From assembly GCA_039096225.1 (NCBI GenBank), contig JBBPEB010000009.1, positions 310,001-374,000 on the forward strand: a stretch of 64,000 nucleotides of DNA. Reading direction: 5' to 3'. Under the pieces are notes generated by a model. It searched no databases. It had not been told where the DNA came from and saw only the letters and a program-made list of their open reading frames with translations. This document shows, one piece after another, positions 12,301 through 25,085 of this stretch. Each line of letters starts with the position of its first letter. Within the stretch, counting starts at the first letter, position 1. A program made the translations under genes and the position numbers. This DNA comes from Blastocystis sp. Blastoise. Its lineage: Eukaryota > Sar > Bigyra > Opalinata > Blastocystidae.

Positions 12301-13909
12301 ATAAAATAGTGTATAATGAATATAAAAGTAAACAGTTCATGAAAATAATAAAATATACCAGCAACAGGAAGAGGATCAGTTTCTTTGCCGTTGACACATT
12401 CAATATATTTACTAGTACATTCATCAGTTATCACAGTTCCTTCATCATTAACACATTTAATTCCTTCATAATCACAATCAGGACAACCACATTGAGATTC
12501 TAAAACAAATTCACTATTTAGACATTTAGAACCAGCTATAGAAAATGATTTATATTAGTTATGATTATTCAAATAACAAAAAAAAATATTTTATTAATTT
12601 TAAACATACGAGCAACAGGAAGAGGATCAGATTCTTTTCCATCAACACATTCAACATATTTATCAGTACATACATCAGTAACGACTATGCCCTCTTCATT
12701 GACACATTTGAAACCTTCATAAGTACATTCAGGACAACCACATTGAGATTCTAAGACAATTTCATTATTTAAACATTTAGAACCAGCTATATATATATAA
12801 TATTATATATTGTAATATTTCGATTAATACTATTTATATTATATATACGAGCAACAGGAAGAGGATCAGATTCTTTTCCATCAACACATTCAACATATTT
12901 ACTAGTACATACATCGGCAACAATCACACCTTCATCATTAACACATTTAATGCCTTCATAAGTACATTCAGGACAACCACATTCAGATTCTAAGACAATT
13001 TCGTTATTTAAACATTTAGAACCAGCTAAAAATAAAAATTATTTATTTGAAATAGTATATATAGTATGTTTAAATAATCTGATTACAAAATAAAAATGAA
13101 AACTTACGAGCAACAGGAAGGGGATCAGATTCTTTTCCATCAACGCATTCAACATATTTACTTGTACAAACATCAGTTACTATAATTCCTTCATCATTAA
13201 CACATTTGATGCCTTCATAAGTACATTCAGGACAACCGCATTCAGATTCAAGAACAAATTCACCATCTTTACATTTAGAGCCAGCTATAGACAGAATAGT
13301 AATTCAATTTATATGAATAAGAAACAGATATATAATAAAAGATATATTGGATTTATTTATATGATATATATATATACGAGGAACGGAGAGAGGATCTGTT
13401 TGGAATCCATCGACGCACTCGATGTATTTATTGGTACATTCCCCAGTGACGATTACATCGTCATCATTTACACATTTTATACCCTTGAAACAGCAATCTA
13501 TATATATATATATATAATAAATGGTAATTATAATATATATGTATATTATATATATACTGGTACATTCTTCTTCGCGAATAATAGTACCTGCTCTGCATTG
13601 AGTACCCTCTGTATATATAATAAATATAATATATATAATATATATGTATAATATATAATGTATACCAGCAACAAGAATAGGATCTGATTCAACGCCTTCA
13701 ACGCATGTCTTATATTTACTGGTACATTCAACAAGTTCATAAGTACCATCATCATGGACACATATAATACCGGTATAACTACATTCTATATATATAGAGA
13801 ATATATAGAGAATATATAGAGACTATTATATATATATAGGTATATACCAGGGCAACCACAGTCTTCAGCATTAATAATCATATTATTATAACATTTAGTT
13901 CCTTCTATA

Positions 13910-13974
<65 letters not shown>

Positions 13975-15355
13975 AGCAACCGGCATGAGTTCAGACTCAA
14001 TACCTCCAACTTCACATGTTCTAAAGTAATCCGTACAAGTATTCGTAACGTATACACCATCGTCATTCGCACAATGAATACCTTCATAAGAACAACCTAT
14101 ACATATAAGTATATTATAGTCACCCTATTATTATCATAATAATAATGTGCATATAATATATAATAATATATAATAATAAATATATATATATATACCATCT
14201 CCAGTACAATTATAAGAGTTAATTAATTCTCCATTTTTACATTGAGTACCCACTATAGATAATTATATATATAACAATATATATATGAGTATAATAAAAG
14301 TATATATAGCACTATATATATACAAGGAACATAAACAGGGGCAGTAGTCACACCATATTCACACTGTACGAAACGATCCGTACATTTATCCGTTACAATC
14401 ATATTATCACTATCGACGCACTTTATACCCTCCCAATCACAACCTATATATATTATATTATATATATATATATATATATTATATATTATATATATATATA
14501 CCAGCAGAAGAGCATGTTTCTGCGTTAATTAAAATTCCATTTTTACATTGAGTACCTTCTATATATATATATATAGAATAAGAATAAAAGATATATATAT
14601 ATACCAGCTACAGGAAGAGGGTCAGTTAACACACCGTTATCGCACATGACATATTTATCCGTACATTCGTCAGTAACGACAATACCATCGGTATTCACAC
14701 ATTTTATACCCGTAAAAGCACATTCTACAGAGATCATTGAATATATATATATATATTTAATAATATCAAATATATATATGATAATAGAATTAATATATAG
14801 TTGAGTATAATAAAGAATTATATATATATACCTGGACATTCACAATCAGCTACGTTGATTTGTTTACCATTATAACAACGAGTTCCTTCTATATTTTCAG
14901 TATAATATATTATATAATAATATTATATATAATAGTAAAAAAAGAATTAAATTACTAAAAGTTCCATATATATAAATATAAATAAAAAACAGGGTGGTAA
15001 ATAGATAATCAAATAGAATCAATTATTCTATAGATCCGATAACCGCGGTTATATACCTGCAATGGGCATAGCGATAGTGAGAATACCATCTGTACATTGA
15101 ACATAACGAGTAGTACAAGTAGTAGTAGTTATAACACCGTTATTATCAATACATTTTATTCCTTCGAAGTTACATTCTAGAAGAAGAAATAGAAACAAAG
15201 ATAATATATATATAATAATAATTAAATATTCGTTTAATAGTCTTAGATATAACTAGTATATAGTATATAATTATATATATATATAATTATATATATACCA
15301 ACACCACTACATTCTGTTTGAGGGACAAGTTCACCATTATAACATTTTGTACCAG

Positions 15356-15397
<42 letters not shown>

Positions 15398-15671
15398 GAG
15401 CAACAGGTTGAGCAACAGAATATCCTCCATTATAGCACGTGACAAATTCATCAGTGCACGTGTCGATAGCAATAGATCCATCTTCAGTAACACAATATAT
15501 TCCTTCACCAACACAATCTGAAAAGAAAGATAATATAGAGTATATATAATATAGTATAATGTATTTACATGTATATACTATATATATATATATGATATAT
15601 ATATATATACCATCACTATGAGGACAAGCAGAAGCAAGGATTTGTTCACCATTATAACATTTAGTACCCGC

Positions 15672-15703
<32 letters not shown>

Positions 15704-15927
15704 GTATTCATATAATAATAATAATAATGTTATTATATATATATATATATACCAGCAACCGGCATAGGATCAGAGTTAACACCATTAGAGCACGTGATAT
15801 AGTGATCAGTGCACGTGTTCACAGTTTGAACACCAGCATCAGTGACACATTTAATTCCCGTGAAAGTACAATCTATATATTTATTGGAATAAATATGTAG
15901 ATATTAAATTCTATTATTAGAATAAAG

Positions 15928-15971
<44 letters not shown>

Positions 15972-16562
15972 TAGTAGCAGCACATTCATCAGTATTAATT
16001 AACACACCATCTTTACATTGAGTTCCTACTATATATATATAATTGATATTCATAATCATATGTATATATAGGTATTAATATAAAAATATAACATATACAG
16101 ATGGATAAGTATTAGTTATATATATATATATACAAGGTACAATTTCGGGTTCAGTATAAGCACCACTAGCAGTACATTGAGCAAAGTAGTTTGTACAGGA
16201 TCCAGTAATAATGTTACCCGCACAATCGACGCACTTGATTTCTTCTTCGACGCACCCTCCCTCACATTCTTCAGTAGTTATCAATACATTATTACGACAC
16301 TTCGTACCCGCTATATATATAGGATATTTAATATAGGAAGGCATATTGAAAGATATAGAAGAGAAATAGACAAGAAAAAGAATATATATATAAACATATA
16401 TATATATACGAGCAACAGGTTGTTTTTCAGTGATGAGACCTCCTGCGTCACACTCAACGAACCAATCAGTGCAAGTATCTACAACGACGACACTGTCGTC
16501 ATTAACGCATTTTATACCTTCAAAAGAACATTCTAAAGATAAATAATAATAATAATAATAAT

Positions 16563-16601
<39 letters not shown>

Positions 16602-17051
16602 AGAAGAAGAGCAGGAAGCAGCTGAGACGATTTCATTATTATAGCATTTAGTACCTTCTACATATATATATAGCATAATAATATTGTCTTCATATATAAT
16701 AATATAATAACTATATATATATACCAGCAACAGGTTCAACAATACTGAGCGTTCCTTCTTCGCACATGCGATAGTAGGCCGTACATTGATTCTCAACGTA
16801 ATTGCCAGCGACATCGGAACAATGAATGCCTTCAAAAGTACATACTATATATAGTATATATCATAGTATACAAATAAAATGATGTATATATATAATATTA
16901 TAGATAATGTAAACTATGTTCTATAATTAAAAAAGAAGCGAAATATAAAAAGACTAAATGTTTATATATATATATATATATATATACAGTTCTGAGTGTC
17001 AGGACATTCGCTGTAACCGACCAATTCACCATCTTTACATTGAGTACCCTC

Positions 17052-17086
<35 letters not shown>

Positions 17087-18268
17087 TAATAATGAATAAA
17101 CAAATAAGGAAATATAATTGAATAAAATAACTATATATATATATATACTAGCTACAGCCATAGGGTCAGTTAATTTGCCGTTAGAGCACATGACGTAACG
17201 GTCAGTACATTCTCCAGTAACGATTTCCGCAAGATTATCGACACATTGGATACCTTCAAAGCTACATTCTATATAGATATAGTTATATATATAGTTATTT
17301 TGAAGAGATCAAATAGAGTATGGATTATAATCTATATAATATATATAATCTATATAATCTATATAATCTATATAATCTATATAATATATATATACCAGGG
17401 CAGTTACCAGTATAAACTAATCTATCATTTCTACATACATAATCATCTATATACATATATTATAATAATAATAAACATAATGAACAGAATATACTTGAAG
17501 TCTTTAAAAGAGTTGATAACTTTTCATTTTCACAATAGCGATAACTATATATATAATAATATATATAATTCTCTTGTTAAAACAGTAATAAACAGTGCCA
17601 CTTAAATGTAATAAGCAGATATAAGTATTTATTAGCGTATATATATGTAATATATATGTAATATATATATACTATTGAGTCTCTTCTACAGTTCGAACTC
17701 CATTCTTCGTATAACATCGTAAACCGTTAAATTCGCATGCTATATATATATATACATCAATTATATTATATAATTATAACTAAAAATTTAATCAATCAAT
17801 AAATATATATATATATTCTAAATATATAGATTCATAAAAATATATACTTTCTTCTTCTTGATGACCACAACGATTTGAAGCGACGAATCCTCCTTTATAG
17901 CATTTCATTCCAGCTAAATAGTATGAAGAATAAATAATATATAAATAAATCACTTATAAAAATTTTAAGGCAAAACATACATTGAACAGCCTTGACATCA
18001 ACACTCTTTTGTTCTTTACATGATATATAACTATATATTAATCAAATTAGCTTTATAATGTCTTGCAGAGAAGAGATTCATACAAATTAGTACAATCATC
18101 GGGATATGGAATGCCCTTTCCATCACTACATTCAATGCCTTTAAAAGTGCATTCTATGGATATAATAGTAAATTGAATTTATTTAATAATACTTGGGTTC
18201 TTGAAGCCTTCACCAGAGCATAAAGCTAAGGTTATTAACAAAATTACAAAGTAATTGCGACGTAACAT
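9356..18268 (-). CDS. Secreted cysteine-rich protein of about 25 tandem modules, several dozen exons
   Basis: The start codon at 18268 opens a signal peptide (MLRRNYFVILLITLALCSGE). About 25 modules of 50-60 residues follow, to a TAA at 9356-9358 after the C-terminal CKKAV. The module consensus is C-x3-GIxC-x4-G-x6-C-T-x2-Y-x2-C-x2-G-x7-PVAG-x-KC-xN-x-I-x5-C. The core (Cys, aromatic in CTxxYxxC, then xxG, then spaced Cys) resembles chitin-binding peritrophin-A/CBM14 spacing, but this is resemblance only. In the C-terminal part (about 10.7-13.3 kb) most modules are one exon of about 185 bp and very alike (GCPECTYEGIKCVNDEG). In the N-terminal part (13.4-18.2 kb) nearly all modules are split in two exons (about 125 and 65 bp). 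Introns have GTATAT/ATATAG borders. No transmembrane segment or GPI signal was seen, so a secreted wall, matrix or coat protein of roughly 1,500 residues is likely. Exon borders were judged by eye. Confidence 0.75.
11672..12090 (+). repeat. Intronic 10-bp satellite (ATCAATAAAT)n
   Basis: One intron of the cysteine-rich gene is expanded to about 450 bp by 10-bp units ATCAATAAAT and variants such as AAATATTATA. Units are near perfect over 11,700-11,880, then degenerate. Confidence 0.85.
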
Positions 18269-18877
18269 GAGCGTATTTAAACACTAGTTAAAAAATATCA
18301 ATATGAATATTTTTTTGTAAGATATTGGTGAACCATATTCATTAAAAGATTATCTAGAAGAAACATTGAAAAAGAAGAAAAACAAAAACGAAGATAATCA
18401 GAAAACGTTTTATTGGAAAATCTAAGTTTTCTTCTTTTAAACAGCCAAGCAAACAATAGTATTTTTCTTAAGATCATTAGGTCATTCTATTGGGCAGTGC
18501 ACAACAAAAAATCAACAAAGAAAGAACCTTCGTTTCTAAAATGACTGTTGGTTGTCACGAAGGAATAGGAGAAAGAAGCTTTTCCATTCATGTCATTTCA
18601 TTTGAATGATCATAGAGTCATCGATATAATAATAGATCATCATCAAAAATGGAAATTGAAACTAATGGTATTACTAAGTATATATAACAGTCTTAGGAAC
18701 ACTCTAATGAAATAAATATTTATAAAAAAATGAATAAATAATATCAACACTGTGTCTGTTGGACATAAATCACAAAAAAGACGTGTACATTATTTTTCTA
18801 GAAGACAAGACGCAACTAGACGAAATAATAATTATTTTTTAGTCAAACACTTGTTTTTTGTTTTTATTTTAAGTAAC
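18269..18877. other. Divergent promoter region
   Basis: 609 bp shared by the cysteine-rich gene (minus) and the Lunapark-like gene (plus). Slightly less AT-extreme than the introns. The open frame at 18752 that runs into the downstream gene lacks support upstream of MGGLFSKF. No specific motif identified. Confidence 0.55.
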
Positions 18878-20710
18878 ATGGGTGGTCTTTTCTCTAAATT
18901 TCGAAGTGAGAAAGTGGAGACAATTGAAGATTGGGAAAAGCAAATGGAGAAATGCAAATTAGTATGTTTTGTTACATAAAATTATCTTTTATTCATTTAT
19001 TTCATATATAAATAGAGTGTACATACATATGATTTGAGAGAACAGAAGTATAAGAGAAGCGAAAAGTACTCGACATGGTTTTTTTATGGGTTTGCTGCTA
19101 TATCATCAATTATTTCTCTTTCTGTTGCTTACTTTCATCCTTCGTTTCTGAAATGTGTTTATGCTTGGCTAATATTAGCTTCATTGAACGTAATTTTCTG
19201 GGTTTGCTCATTAGCATTTAGATTCTTAGTAGAACGAAATGCAGAACTGTCAAAGCAAGCAGAACAAGAAAAGACTTATCTTGTTGATAAATTATATGTA
19301 TTTATTTATAATCATTGTTTCTTAATATGTATATAGAATATAAATACTACAGTGAATGACTTAACACGTGTTTTGAAGAAGTATATTGTATTATTATATT
19401 TATTTTTATTGATTTTGATTATATTTATTTTTATTGATTTTGCTGATTCAATTTATTATGTTTAATTCTATTGATTTTATTTATTTTAGTTATTCTATTA
19501 ATAATTATAATTATATAGATATAACTTAGAGAATCGTTTAATAAATAATCCTATTCAGAAGGAATATCAAAGTGATATTACCAAGTTATGTAAAACAGTT
19601 GAACAATTATTATCTCTTCCTCTCTGTACTATATGCAAAGACTACCAAATGCAAGAAGTATATTATTTATTTTAGTTATTTTTATTTATATTTATTTATA
19701 TTTATTTATATTTTATTTATATTTATTTATATTTATTTATATTTATTTGTATTTATTTATATTTATTTATATTTATTTATATTTATTTATATATTTTTTT
19801 ATATTTTTATATTTATATATATACCTTTATCTGTACCTATATTACTTGAATATATTATCTATTTTTCCATTATTTAGAATATATAATTCTTTATTTTCAT
19901 ATTCATTATATATATCTAAACATATATTATACTAAACCTATATACAATATATATAGCGTCAAAAGATATTGAAGCAGCTTCCTGCAAAGTATATGACCAG
20001 ATTCTCGTCCATTCAACCTCGTGAAGTCACAGAAATACATAATTCTTTGGATGATAAAGATATCCATTCTATTCTCTATTCTCTATATTCTCTATATTCT
20101 ATTTATAATCATACTCTATATAATAGTATCTTAATAAATGTTTACTAATGTCCTTTTTAAATCCTGATTATACCAATCAACGTATATATATATTATATAT
20201 ATATATATATATATGATATCACTACTCTCCTTTATATATATATATATCCTTTTCTTCCTCTATATAGCATCTATGTCTTATTCTCCTATGTATTACTATG
20301 CTTCTCCTAATAATAATTATCCATATTCTACTAATTATGGATCTCCTGTGCCATCCTATCCTATGACGAATATACCGTCATTACCAAGTATCATTGGTCC
20401 CTCTAGCGCTTCCTTGAGTACTGTGTCTCAAACACAAATAGAAAATGGAGAAACTGTGGATACTTCAAAGGATCAATCTCATGAATCTTCTGAACTTCCT
20501 GCGAACACTGTTAAAGAAACAATCGCTGATACAAACAATAATAGTCAAGAGGAGACACAAACTTTAGATTCTAAACCTAAAGAAACAGTGTCAGATGTTT
20601 CGGAAGAAAAAGACACTATAAAGAATGAATCTGAATTATCTAAAGAACCCGAAGTCATTTCTTTAGAAGAAGAAAAAACTAGTCAATTACGTAAACGAGG
20701 GAAGAATTAA
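18878..20710 (+). CDS. Lunapark-like ER membrane protein
   Basis: The start at 18878 gives MGGLFSKFRSEK. The N-terminal MGGLFS resembles the N-myristoylated MGGLFSRW start of Lunapark. Exon 1 ends at 18961 and exon 2 starts at 19016. It encodes two closely spaced hydrophobic spans (SIISLSVAYFHP region and YAWLILASLNVIFWVCSLA) flanked by coiled-coil-prone segments (AELSKQAEQEKTYLVDKL), matching the coiled coil, two TM, coiled coil layout of Lunapark, which stabilises three-way ER junctions. Further exons give VLKKYNLENRLINNP and TKLCKTVEQLLSLPLCTIC. A Pro/Ser/Tyr-rich, then acidic, C-terminus follows (SYSPMYYYASPNNNYPYS ... QLRKRGKN). Exon phases join cleanly into one gene. The C-terminal Lunapark zinc ribbon (four Cys) is not seen; only CTIC is present. 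A different two-span ER protein is the alternative. Confidence 0.5.
19672..19815 (+). repeat. Intronic (TTTATTTATA)n repeat
   Basis: Imperfect 10-12 bp TTTATTTATATTTA units within an intron of the Lunapark-like gene. Confidence 0.8.
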
Positions 20711-20898
20711 ACATAAAATTATTATTATATTATATGGGATGATTAATTATTTAAGAATTTTATTTCTATAGTTGTTGTTTCTTTTCTTTTTTAAATGTCA
20801 ATATTTTTTTTTTATTAAATATAATATAAAACAAAACAACATTTCAATACACGCAATCATTAAAAATAAGGAATATATTATTATATATAACTTATAGT

Positions 20899-22437
20899 TT
20901 ATTGAGTATAACAACCACCGGGGTTACCAGGAGCAGAACGAGCACGAGCATTAAGAGAAGGAGCAGCTTGAATACCTCTTCTATTTAATAAGCATCTGAA
21001 GTTCATATATCTAGGTTTAGCATCTTCAAGATTAGTGACATCACGAGCAGACCAATATCTTTCAGCAAAAGCAGCAGCCTTAGGCCAGACAGTTTGAAGA
21101 AGATCAGAAACATCAACAGTTTCACTCCACATACAAGCTTCACCACCCATAATAAGATCTTGTTCTTCTTGTTTATCAATAAATTCAAAAGGTTCATCAT
21201 GATACATAGATTCCCAAGAAACATCTAAGTGATCAAGATAAATAGTAGGATCAGAAATAATACATCTATAACCATTAGCAACTACATCATTAGCAGTCTT
21301 CTTATTCATCCAAGTTTCAATGATAGATTTCTTATCTAAAGCAGTTCTGAAATTATTCCAAACTTCTTCCCAGAAAATACCATGTCTTTCATAACCAAGA
21401 ACAATTTCATGAGCTCTATTAACGAAATATTTATAAGTATCATGAGCAGTAAAGTTATTCTTATTCATCCATTCAACGATTCTATCAGTTCTACTCCAAC
21501 AACCAGTATCAACTTCATCACCACCAAGATGATAATATTCATCAGGGAAAATACCTTGATCTACAGATTTACCAGACCATTCACCAAGAATAGAAGAAAT
21601 AGCTTCCCAAGTAACTTCAGAAGAAGGATCAAGAGGTTCACGACAAGTTTGAGAAGGACAAGCTTCAGGAATACCAGTACACCAAGAAGATTCATGTCCA
21701 GGAACATCCATTTCAGGAACTACACGAACACCTCTCTTACGACCATATTCGACAATATCTTTCATATCTTGAATAGTATATTTCTCATATTCAGAATAAG
21801 CACCATCCCAGAAATGAGGGAAAGTTTCAGATTCAGAAGGTTGAGATTGAGAATCAGTAATATGCCAATGGAGAACATTAATCTTAGCATAAGTGAAAGA
21901 ATCAATAAGCTTCTTAAGAGAAGGAACAGATTCATAATGTCTAGAAGTATCCATTAAAACACCACGATGAGAGAAACGAGGAGAATCAGAAATCTTCCAA
22001 GGAGCATTAGCAATAACGAAAAGTTTTTGATAATAATCATAAGTAATCATTTGGGAAAGGGTTTCGAAAGCATGATAAGCACCATAAACAGTCTTAGCAG
22101 TAATTTCAACGGGTTCCTTAGCACCAGAAACAGTAAGAGTATAAGATTCATCAACACCAAGCTTAAGAGCAGCCTTTAAATCTTCAACAGCAACATGTAC
22201 TTCAATAATAGAACCTTCAGGAGCTTCAACAGTACTATGATCAAAAGTTAAATCATAGAATCTCTTGAAACCATCAGTAAGATCTTCACTTAAATCATCA
22301 CCAGAAAGTTTTAAGTTCTTATGGTTTACAATATAACTTTCAGTACCATTGAGATACTCTTGAGGAAGAGGCCATATCCAGGGTTGCCATACAGCACTAG
22401 CAACAGCAGCAAGTAAAACTAAACAAAAGAATTTCAT
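20899..22437 (-). CDS. GH20 beta-N-acetylhexosaminidase, secreted/lysosomal
   Basis: Intronless gene of 512 codons. The start was chosen at MKFFCLVLLAAVASAVWQ (22437), a classic signal peptide; 36 in-frame codons upstream are less plausible as coding. The N-terminal alpha/beta domain (VWQPWIWPLPQEY, a usual hexosaminidase start) is followed by the GH20 barrel: RGVLMDTSRHYE, INVLHWHITDSQSQ, GVRVVPEMDVPGHESSW and YHLGGDEVDTGCW, which carries the catalytic Asp-Glu pair, then IFWEEVWNN and a closing MGGEACMWSE / VWPKAAAFAERYWS. It removes terminal GlcNAc/GalNAc from glycans, glycolipids or chitin oligomers. The length fits the family. Codon use is clearly less AT-biased than the neighbours, and the absence of introns stands out in this intron-dense window; both suit high expression and could also reflect acquisition. 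Confidence 0.96.
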   Translation of the reverse strand: MKFFCLVLLAAVASAVWQPWIWPLPQEYLNGTESYIVNHKNLKLSGDDLSEDLTDGFKRFYDLTFDHSTVEAPEGSIIEVHVAVEDLKAALKLGVDESYTLTVSGAKEPVEITAKTVYGAYHAFETLSQMITYDYYQKLFVIANAPWKISDSPRFSHRGVLMDTSRHYESVPSLKKLIDSFTYAKINVLHWHITDSQSQPSESETFPHFWDGAYSEYEKYTIQDMKDIVEYGRKRGVRVVPEMDVPGHESSWCTGIPEACPSQTCREPLDPSSEVTWEAISSILGEWSGKSVDQGIFPDEYYHLGGDEVDTGCWSRTDRIVEWMNKNNFTAHDTYKYFVNRAHEIVLGYERHGIFWEEVWNNFRTALDKKSIIETWMNKKTANDVVANGYRCIISDPTIYLDHLDVSWESMYHDEPFEFIDKQEEQDLIMGGEACMWSETVDVSDLLQTVWPKAAAFAERYWSARDVTNLEDAKPRYMNFRCLLNRRGIQAAPSLNARARSAPGNPGGCYTQ

Positions 22438-23849
22438 TTTACAATAAAACAAAACAAAAGAATAATGAAAAAGAAAACCAAGACATAATAACAAAAATAA
22501 CAACCAAATTTGTGGAAGAAACCTCGATTTGCGTCCATTAGCCAATTATCGGTTAATATCAGCATGACACTGCAATCGAAATATAGAATCTTCTTGAAAA
22601 TTCTTCTATGAAAAATGATTGGCTATTATTCTTTTTTTGTTTCTCAGTTTTTATGAAATAATGTTTTATTTATAATTGTGTATTTCTGTATATACATGAC
22701 ACAGTATTACACATAAGATATTGTTCTTATTCACCAAATATTGTTCTTCTTCAATTGTCATTGACTCTAAATAGCGTGTTGTCATTCAATTAATGACGAG
22801 TTCACTCACAACTTGTTCAAGAAAAACAAGAACAAAAAAGAAAAACACTTGAGTTACCATCTCTTAATGGCTACTTTATTGATAATTTATATATTATTAG
22901 TTGTTTGTATTCAAAATACAGTTTTTTTCTTAATTATTCAGATATCTATTAAAGAAATTTAGTCAATGAATTCTTTGGTTTCAAAGAAAACAAGCGAAAA
23001 ATGTTGAAATGATCAAAATAAATAATTTTGCATAGAAATGTATATAGGAATAATTAATTGAAAAGAAGAAACATAAGGATAATAGTAATTTGTCATGAGT
23101 CCATGAACGTCGACAGGAAAAATAAAATATCTAAGATTATTTAGATGTAATGAGTAATTGAAATAAATGTATTTGGACATGACAGACGGAGCCAAAATGA
23201 TACAGTAGAACTATTGTACTCAAATATATATGCTAATAAGTTGCTAAAAAGACAAAGGTATATATTATAGATACAATGGATAATATTCTATTATTTTTAA
23301 AAACATTAATAATTTAAAAAATGAAATACGAAAAATAAATATATTTTTTATGGAACAATTTTATTTTTTTAGTTTTAACATTATTTATAATTCATTTTGT
23401 ATATTTTTAACAGGGGATATCATTTATAAGAGGATATTCTTGTATGTGTGTTATATAAAATGAGAGGAGTGTGATAGTAAACATGTGATGAGTTCATGTG
23501 AAATAAGAAATCTTCAAATAGTTCATAATAATAATTTTTCACATATGGTATTTTAAGTATTTTTCTAAATTAGATTGTAATTAAAAGAATTCCTTGTTGA
23601 AAGAATGCAATTGAGTTTAGAATGAACTTATAATCATTTTTACAAGGATAATACAGTCCATATAATTATTCTAAAGACAATGATATCATGTTTATAGAGT
23701 TTATTTCGTGTAAACAGACAGAAATAGTTCAACCTTTGTGAAGAACATAAATCAATTCAATAAATTTGTTTCGTGACTGAATTCTTGAACTTCTCTTTTA
23801 AAGAATACAGTTTTCTTATATATTTAAATCTTTAACTATTTAATTACAT
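22438..23849. other. Divergent spacer, no gene seen
   Basis: 1.4 kb between the GH20 gene (minus) and the scramblase-like gene (plus). No convincing open frame; the 60-codon frame at 23013-23195 has no recognisable content. Complexity is normal (few simple repeats), so promoter elements of both genes are expected here but none is identified. Confidence 0.55.
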
Positions 23850-24301
23850 ATGCAAAACAATTACAATATAACATATCCAATGGCAGAATACGCTTATCCT
23901 GTATCTTCTGCAGGAAATGATCAAATTTCAATGATCAATTCTTCGGTATCTTATGAACCAGCCCAGATTCCTGTGATAAATAAAGTAGACTATTCAAATC
24001 AGAATTATCAGCAACCTCAACCTTCTGGTTCTTCATTTGTACCTATAATTCCTCAAGGATCATCACAAGAGGTTCCAATCTATGTCCCAGTAGTTATGAA
24101 CAAGAACAATATACAACCAGTACCAGTATTAACACCAACTGAAAAGAATTTACTTGATTTTAAGACTATTACTATTGAGATTAATACTGACAGTATATTT
24201 GTAGGACGTACTTTTGATTGGAAAATAGGTGCTAATACTGTCACTACTCAAGGATATCCAACAATTTATTGGATACTATTTGTATATATAAAGACATATA
24301 A

Positions 24302-24346
<45 letters not shown>

Positions 24347-25085
24347 TTTGTTTTATATAAATAAATAAATATATAATTATATCTATCAATATAACATCCA
24401 TTGAATTTAAAATAATTATTATTATTATATATATATATATATGTATATATAGGGAAAGGAAAAAGAGGCTTTTTGGAGTCAATCAACCGATCTTGATTTG
24501 ACTGATAATAACGGTTATTCTATTTCTTTCTCTCTTTATACTACTTGTGGGATTATTGATCTTTAAATATATTTGTATTCTATATTTATATATATTAGTG
24601 ACTCTATATAATTTACATTCTATTTTGAAAAAAAAATATATATATATATATATAATGTAGGTGGAATAAAATGTTCTGTAGCTGTTAATCACGTACCTAT
24701 AGGTTCTGTGACTACATCTTATTCTTCGTGTAGTATTAGTTTTATTGTTTCAGATATATCAAATAATCCCATTATGACTATTCAGAGAGATAATATATGT
24801 GATATCTATAGGAGTTATTCCATTTATCATGATATACAAGGCACAACTGGCTCCATTCATGCGACATCATCCTCTCTAACTGACTTATATGTATATATAT
24901 AACATATATATATAATATATATATACATAAATAACACATATATATACATAAATAACATATATATATACATAAATATATATATAAATGACACATTTATAGC
25001 TTCTTTACATAACTCTGCTATTATCTATATTATATCTATTTCTTTCTCTCTATTCAACTGGGTATACTTTAGAGAAGCCGGATAG
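23850..25085 (+). CDS. Scramblase-like protein (tentative)
   Basis: Exon 1 encodes MQNNYNITYPMAEYAYP and a Pro/Gln/Ser-rich N-terminus, then TPTEKNLLDFKTITIEINTD and GRTFDWKIGANTVTTQGYP. Later exons give GKEKEAFWSQSTDLDL, then GIKCSVAVNHVPIGSVTTSY and NPIMTIQRDNICDIYRSYSI. The sequence ends in a hydrophobic segment (IIYIISISFSLFNWVYF) and REAG, with TAG at 25083-25085. The Pro-rich N-terminus, the VPIG-V-x-T motif followed by a Cys-rich 'ISNNPIMTI' strand, and the C-terminal hydrophobic segment recall phospholipid scramblases (VPIGYVTQTW), which flip membrane lipids. Similarity is weak. One junction is odd: reading through gives an in-frame TAA after CGIIDL, and joining at a GTGGGA donor restores the frame (TTCGIKC). 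Exon structure is therefore uncertain. Confidence 0.4.

Noticed and set aside
21382-22179. Plus-strand open frames of 191 and 70 residues
   Set aside because: They lie antisense to the well-supported GH20 gene and show only the Ser/Ile/Asn/Arg pattern expected of its complement.
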